DNA of 64,000 bases from Allobosea psychrotolerans (GTDB lineage Bacteria > Pseudomonadota > Alphaproteobacteria > Rhizobiales > Beijerinckiaceae), in assembly GCF_002917105.1 (NCBI RefSeq), contig NZ_PQFZ01000026.1, forward strand, positions 1-64,000, read 5' to 3'. Numbering within the stretch: the first letter of the stretch is position 1; each line of letters starts with the position of its first letter. Shown one piece after another: positions 61,507 to 64,000 of this stretch. The notes under the pieces were generated by a model, which saw only the letters and a list, made by a program, of their open reading frames with translations, did not search any database and was not told the DNA's origin. Both the position numbers and the translations under genes were made by a program.

Positions 61507-63069
61507 ATGATTACAATATCCCGCCGTCGTTTCCTGGAAGGCGCGATCGCCACCCCCATCGCGTTGAACGCCCAGCCGAGCTTGGCTGCCGGCGAAACGC
61601 GCCCGAATCTCACCGTGGCTGTCGCCGATCTGCCGGCGACGCTGGAGCCGGCGCGCGAACTCTCCAATGTCGGAACACGCGTCACCTATTCGATCTTCGA
61701 CACGCTGATCCGGCGCGATTTCCTCGGCACGGCCGATGGTGGCGGCTCGGAGCTCAAGCCGCATCTCGCCACCAAATGGGAGCGTGTCTCGCCGCAGGAA
61801 TTGATCGTCACGCTGCGCCAGGGCGTGAAGTTCCATAATGGCGACGAGCTCACTTCCGAGGATGTCGCCTATACCTTCCGCGACGGGCGGCTTTGGGGCG
61901 ACAAGGCCCAGATCCCGGGCGGCAAGGCCTATTTCGGCGTGCTGGCCAGCGTCGAGCCGATCGACCGCTACAGCGTGCGTTTCCGCACCAGGACGCCCGA
62001 CGTCCTGCTGGAGCAACGGCTCGCCTCCTGGTGCGCCTGGATCGTCAACAAGCGCGCCTATGAGACGATGGGCTTCGAGGCCTATTCGCGGAAGCCCGTC
62101 GCGACCGGCCCCTACCGTGTGGTGTCGCACAACGCCGCCGACGCGACCGTGCTCGAGGCCTTTGACGATTATTTCATGGCCAAGCCGTCGGCCAAACGCG
62201 TCATCTTCAAGCGCGTGCCGGAGCTGGCCGCCCGCGTCGCCGGCCTCGTAGCGGGCGACTACGACCTCATCACCAATATTCCGCCGGACCAGATGAGCAT
62301 CGTCGGCGGCTACAAGGACATCGATGTGCGCTCGGTCGTGCTGGCGAACGTGCATGTGCTCGCCTTCAACGACCAGGACAAGCTGCTTTCCGACAAGCGC
62401 ATCCGCCAGGCGCTGGTCTGCTCCATCGACCGCCAGAAGCTCGTCGACACGCTGTGGCAGGGCACGGCCCTGGTGCCGGCCAGCCACAATTTCCCCGAAT
62501 ACGGCCAGATGTTCGTCGAGGGGCGCAAGCTGCCCTATGATCCGGCCAAGGCGAAGGCGCTGCTGAAGGAGGCGGGCTACAAGGGCGAGCCGATCGTCTA
62601 CCGGACGATGGCCAATTACTACACCAACGCGCTCGAAGCCGCGCAGGTTCTGGTCGAGCAATGGAAGGCGGTTGGCCTCAACGCCTCGCTGCAGGTCGTC
62701 GAGAACTCGGCCCAGTTGCGCGGCGCCGGTTCGCAGATCTTCAACTGGTCGAACTCGACCCGCCTGCCCGATCCGCTCGGCTCGATCTGGGTGGCCTGGG
62801 GACCGGCCGGCGAGATCCAGGTCTCGAAGTTCTGGACCTCGGCGGCAGCCTTCAACAAGGCGGGCAATGCGCTCGAGGCGGAGACCGATCCGGCGAAGCG
62901 CAAGGCCCTCTTCACCGAGATGCTCGACATCTGGGAGGACGAGGCGCCGGCAACGATCCTCTACCAGCCGAGCGAGGCCTACGCGATCAAGAAGTCGATC
63001 GCCTGGCGGCCGACCACCTTCTATTTCATGGATCTGCGGCCCGACAACCTGTCCTTCGGCCGTAGCTGA
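61507..63069 (+). CDS. ABC transporter substrate-binding protein, family 5
   Basis: 520-aa DppA/OppA-type binding protein with a twin-arginine leader, SRRRFLEGAIATPIAL (cleavage near LAAG). Core: NLTVAVADLPATLEPARELSNVG, VKFHNGDELTSEDVAYTF, TGPYRVVSHNAADATVLEAF, DKRIRQALVCSIDRQKLVDTLWQGTA (in pieces) and KAKALLKEAGYKGEPIV. RBS AAGGA. It is the last gene before a strong terminator. Ligand unknown; the neighbouring GDPD suggests glycerophosphodiesters, while the family more often binds peptides. Confidence 0.92.
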   Translation: MITISRRRFLEGAIATPIALNAQPSLAAGETRPNLTVAVADLPATLEPARELSNVGTRVTYSIFDTLIRRDFLGTADGGGSELKPHLATKWERVSPQELIVTLRQGVKFHNGDELTSEDVAYTFRDGRLWGDKAQIPGGKAYFGVLASVEPIDRYSVRFRTRTPDVLLEQRLASWCAWIVNKRAYETMGFEAYSRKPVATGPYRVVSHNAADATVLEAFDDYFMAKPSAKRVIFKRVPELAARVAGLVAGDYDLITNIPPDQMSIVGGYKDIDVRSVVLANVHVLAFNDQDKLLSDKRIRQALVCSIDRQKLVDTLWQGTALVPASHNFPEYGQMFVEGRKLPYDPAKAKALLKEAGYKGEPIVYRTMANYYTNALEAAQVLVEQWKAVGLNASLQVVENSAQLRGAGSQIFNWSNSTRLPDPLGSIWVAWGPAGEIQVSKFWTSAAAFNKAGNALEAETDPAKRKALFTEMLDIWEDEAPATILYQPSEAYAIKKSIAWRPTTFYFMDLRPDNLSFGRS

Positions 63070-63090
63070 AGGCAGCATACAAAGATGGAA

Positions 63091-63119
63091 AAGGGCGGCT
63101 TTGCCGCCTTTTTCTTTTG
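63091..63119 (+). terminator. rho-independent terminator of the ABC-GDPD operon
   Basis: GGCGGC (63094-63099) pairs with GCCGCC (63103-63108) around a TTT loop, with AAG/CTT extension at the base, and is followed by TTTTTCTTTT. It starts 22 bases past the binding-protein stop. The A-rich left flank gives some terminating ability in the opposite direction too. Confidence 0.9.
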
Positions 63120-63154
63120 ATCGGGTTGGCGATTGAACGTCGGGGTGTGCGGGC

Positions 63155-64000
63155 TCAGTGCCCGCCACCCAGGATGAAGCGGCGGCCATCCTGCTCGACG
63201 ATGTCGACATGCTGGCCGAAAGCCCCGCGACCGGCCGAATGGCGCGTGACGCGCGCCTCCTCCCGGGCCGGGCGGGCGAGGTTCCGGCCCTGCATGGTCT
63301 GCGCCGGCGCTATCCCGAGCAGGCCGAGCACGGTCGGGCCGATATCGATGATGCCGGCGGGCGCCGAGGACAGGGAGCCGCGCCCCTCCGCCGTCTCGGC
63401 TGCGACGACGAGCACGGTGTTGAGTTCGTGCGGATTGATGCCGCCATGCATGCCGCCGCCGAGCGGCACGTCGCCTGGCGTCATCGTCCCCAGCCCCGGC
63501 AGGCCGTAGGGGTCGGTCGCGAGATCCGATTTCAGGATGAACATGAGATCCGGCTGGCGCTCATGCCCATTGCCCATCAGGGCGAGGGACAAGGTGCCGT
63601 CCACCACGCCATCGACCGCGTTGCGGGCGGGCGAGAAGACATGCCCGACGACCGGCTGCTCCATCAGCCAGTGGGCGATCCGCTCGAGGCCGTCACGGTT
63701 GCCATTGAGGCGGCGGATCTCGCCGCTGAGGCCGCCGGTGGCGACGAAGGCTGCGCCATCGAACGCGTCGCGCAGTGCGACCGCAAAGCCCGCCTGGCGG
63801 GCGTCGTCGAAGAGTGGGTGGATCGCGCGGGTCGAGATCTGGCCGTGATCGGAGGCGACGATCACGGCGATACGCTCCGCATCCGGCTGGGCCTCGACCC
63901 AATCCAGGATCGCGCCGAAGGCTTTGTCGGCTTCCTGCAGCCCGGCCCTGGCTTCAGGCGAGCCGAGGCCCTTGTAGTGGAAGGTCGTGTCGGGCTCGTT
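63155..64000 (-). CDS. alkaline phosphatase superfamily / type I phosphodiesterase (5' end outside window)
   Basis: Partial gene: the frame stays open to the last base, so the N-terminus lies beyond 64000. The visible 281 residues begin NEPDTTFHYKGLGSPEA and include the metal-binding IVASDHGQIST with Asp-His, followed by GGMHGGINPHELNTVLVVAAE and PAGIIDIGPTVLGLLGI, which contain further metal-site His and Asp residues. This matches nucleotide pyrophosphatase/phosphodiesterase-like members. It faces the ABC-GDPD operon across its terminator. A role in releasing phosphate or phosphodiesters for that operon is an inference. Confidence 0.85.
   Translation of the reverse strand, partial: NEPDTTFHYKGLGSPEARAGLQEADKAFGAILDWVEAQPDAERIAVIVASDHGQISTRAIHPLFDDARQAGFAVALRDAFDGAAFVATGGLSGEIRRLNGNRDGLERIAHWLMEQPVVGHVFSPARNAVDGVVDGTLSLALMGNGHERQPDLMFILKSDLATDPYGLPGLGTMTPGDVPLGGGMHGGINPHELNTVLVVAAETAEGRGSLSSAPAGIIDIGPTVLGLLGIAPAQTMQGRNLARPAREEARVTRHSAGRGAFGQHVDIVEQDGRRFILGGGH

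Noticed and set aside
60544..63210. An 888-codon minus-strand frame
   Set aside because: Antisense to the GDPD and binding-protein genes, with shadow composition.

Overview
The window is GC-rich DNA with strong G/C third-position bias from an alphaproteobacterium, most likely of the Hyphomicrobiales (Bosea-like). This placement is inferred from several features: a trpF-trpB-trpA-accD-folC neighbourhood, an AccD without the usual Cys4 zinc ribbon, a cpa/tad pilus locus carrying CtrA-type TTAACCAT boxes, and the short AGAGCAT...ACCGGTT intergenic repeats typical of the order. No rRNA, tRNA, CRISPR array or phage genes were seen. The sequence looks chromosomal.

Layout. 0.2-6.9 kb: aldo/keto reductase, a divergent pair of tandem-domain universal stress proteins, the TypA/BipA GTPase, and a membrane-anchored TAXI-type binding protein. 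6.9-14 kb: tryptophan and central anabolic genes trpF, trpB, trpA, accD and folC. trpB and trpA are separated by a SIMPL protein, a Phd-PIN toxin-antitoxin pair on the opposite strand with its own palindromic operator, and a DUF488 gene. 14-17.7 kb: a second aldo/keto reductase, a secreted alpha/beta hydrolase, an L,D-transpeptidase and an aldose-epimerase-like protein. 17.7-22.4 kb: a protocatechuate module. An IclR-type PcaR-like regulator faces pcaI-pcaJ-pcaH-pcaG across a three-repeat operator, followed by a ribokinase. 22.6-24.7 kb: a retropepsin-like protease and a phosphomannomutase.

24.7-39.9 kb: a tad/cpa (Flp type IVc pilus) locus. Two TadE/TadG-like minor pilins and a stand-alone secretin N-domain protein lie on the minus strand. 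The Flp pilin, CpaA prepilin peptidase, CpaB, CpaC secretin, CpaD, CpaE, CpaF ATPase, TadB and TadC lie on the plus strand. The TPR lipoprotein TadD is displaced about 3 kb by an AT-richer block holding a phospholipase-D/cardiolipin-synthase-like gene and an endonuclease/exonuclease/phosphatase-family gene. 39.9-50 kb: M17 aminopeptidase, small MarR regulator, SH3-NlpC/P60 endopeptidase, mutS, a chemoreceptor with a LytS-type 5TM sensor plus PAS, and a malic enzyme-phosphotransacetylase fusion.

50-64 kb: small hypothetical genes; an operon of a D-aminopeptidase-like hydrolase and a peptide-type binding protein; a DctP/DctQM TRAP transporter whose stop codon lies in the terminal inverted repeat of a 258-bp MITE-like element; a ketopantoate reductase family gene; and an ABC module (two permeases, glycerophosphodiester phosphodiesterase, binding protein, and a convergent alkaline-phosphatase-superfamily enzyme running off the end) with no ATPase gene in view.

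I did not find a system I could confidently call undescribed. The best leads are the MITE-like element at the TRAP stop codon, the repeat-rich lipid-enzyme block inside the tad locus, the split trp cluster, the PcaU-like operator, and the 5TM-PAS chemoreceptor.
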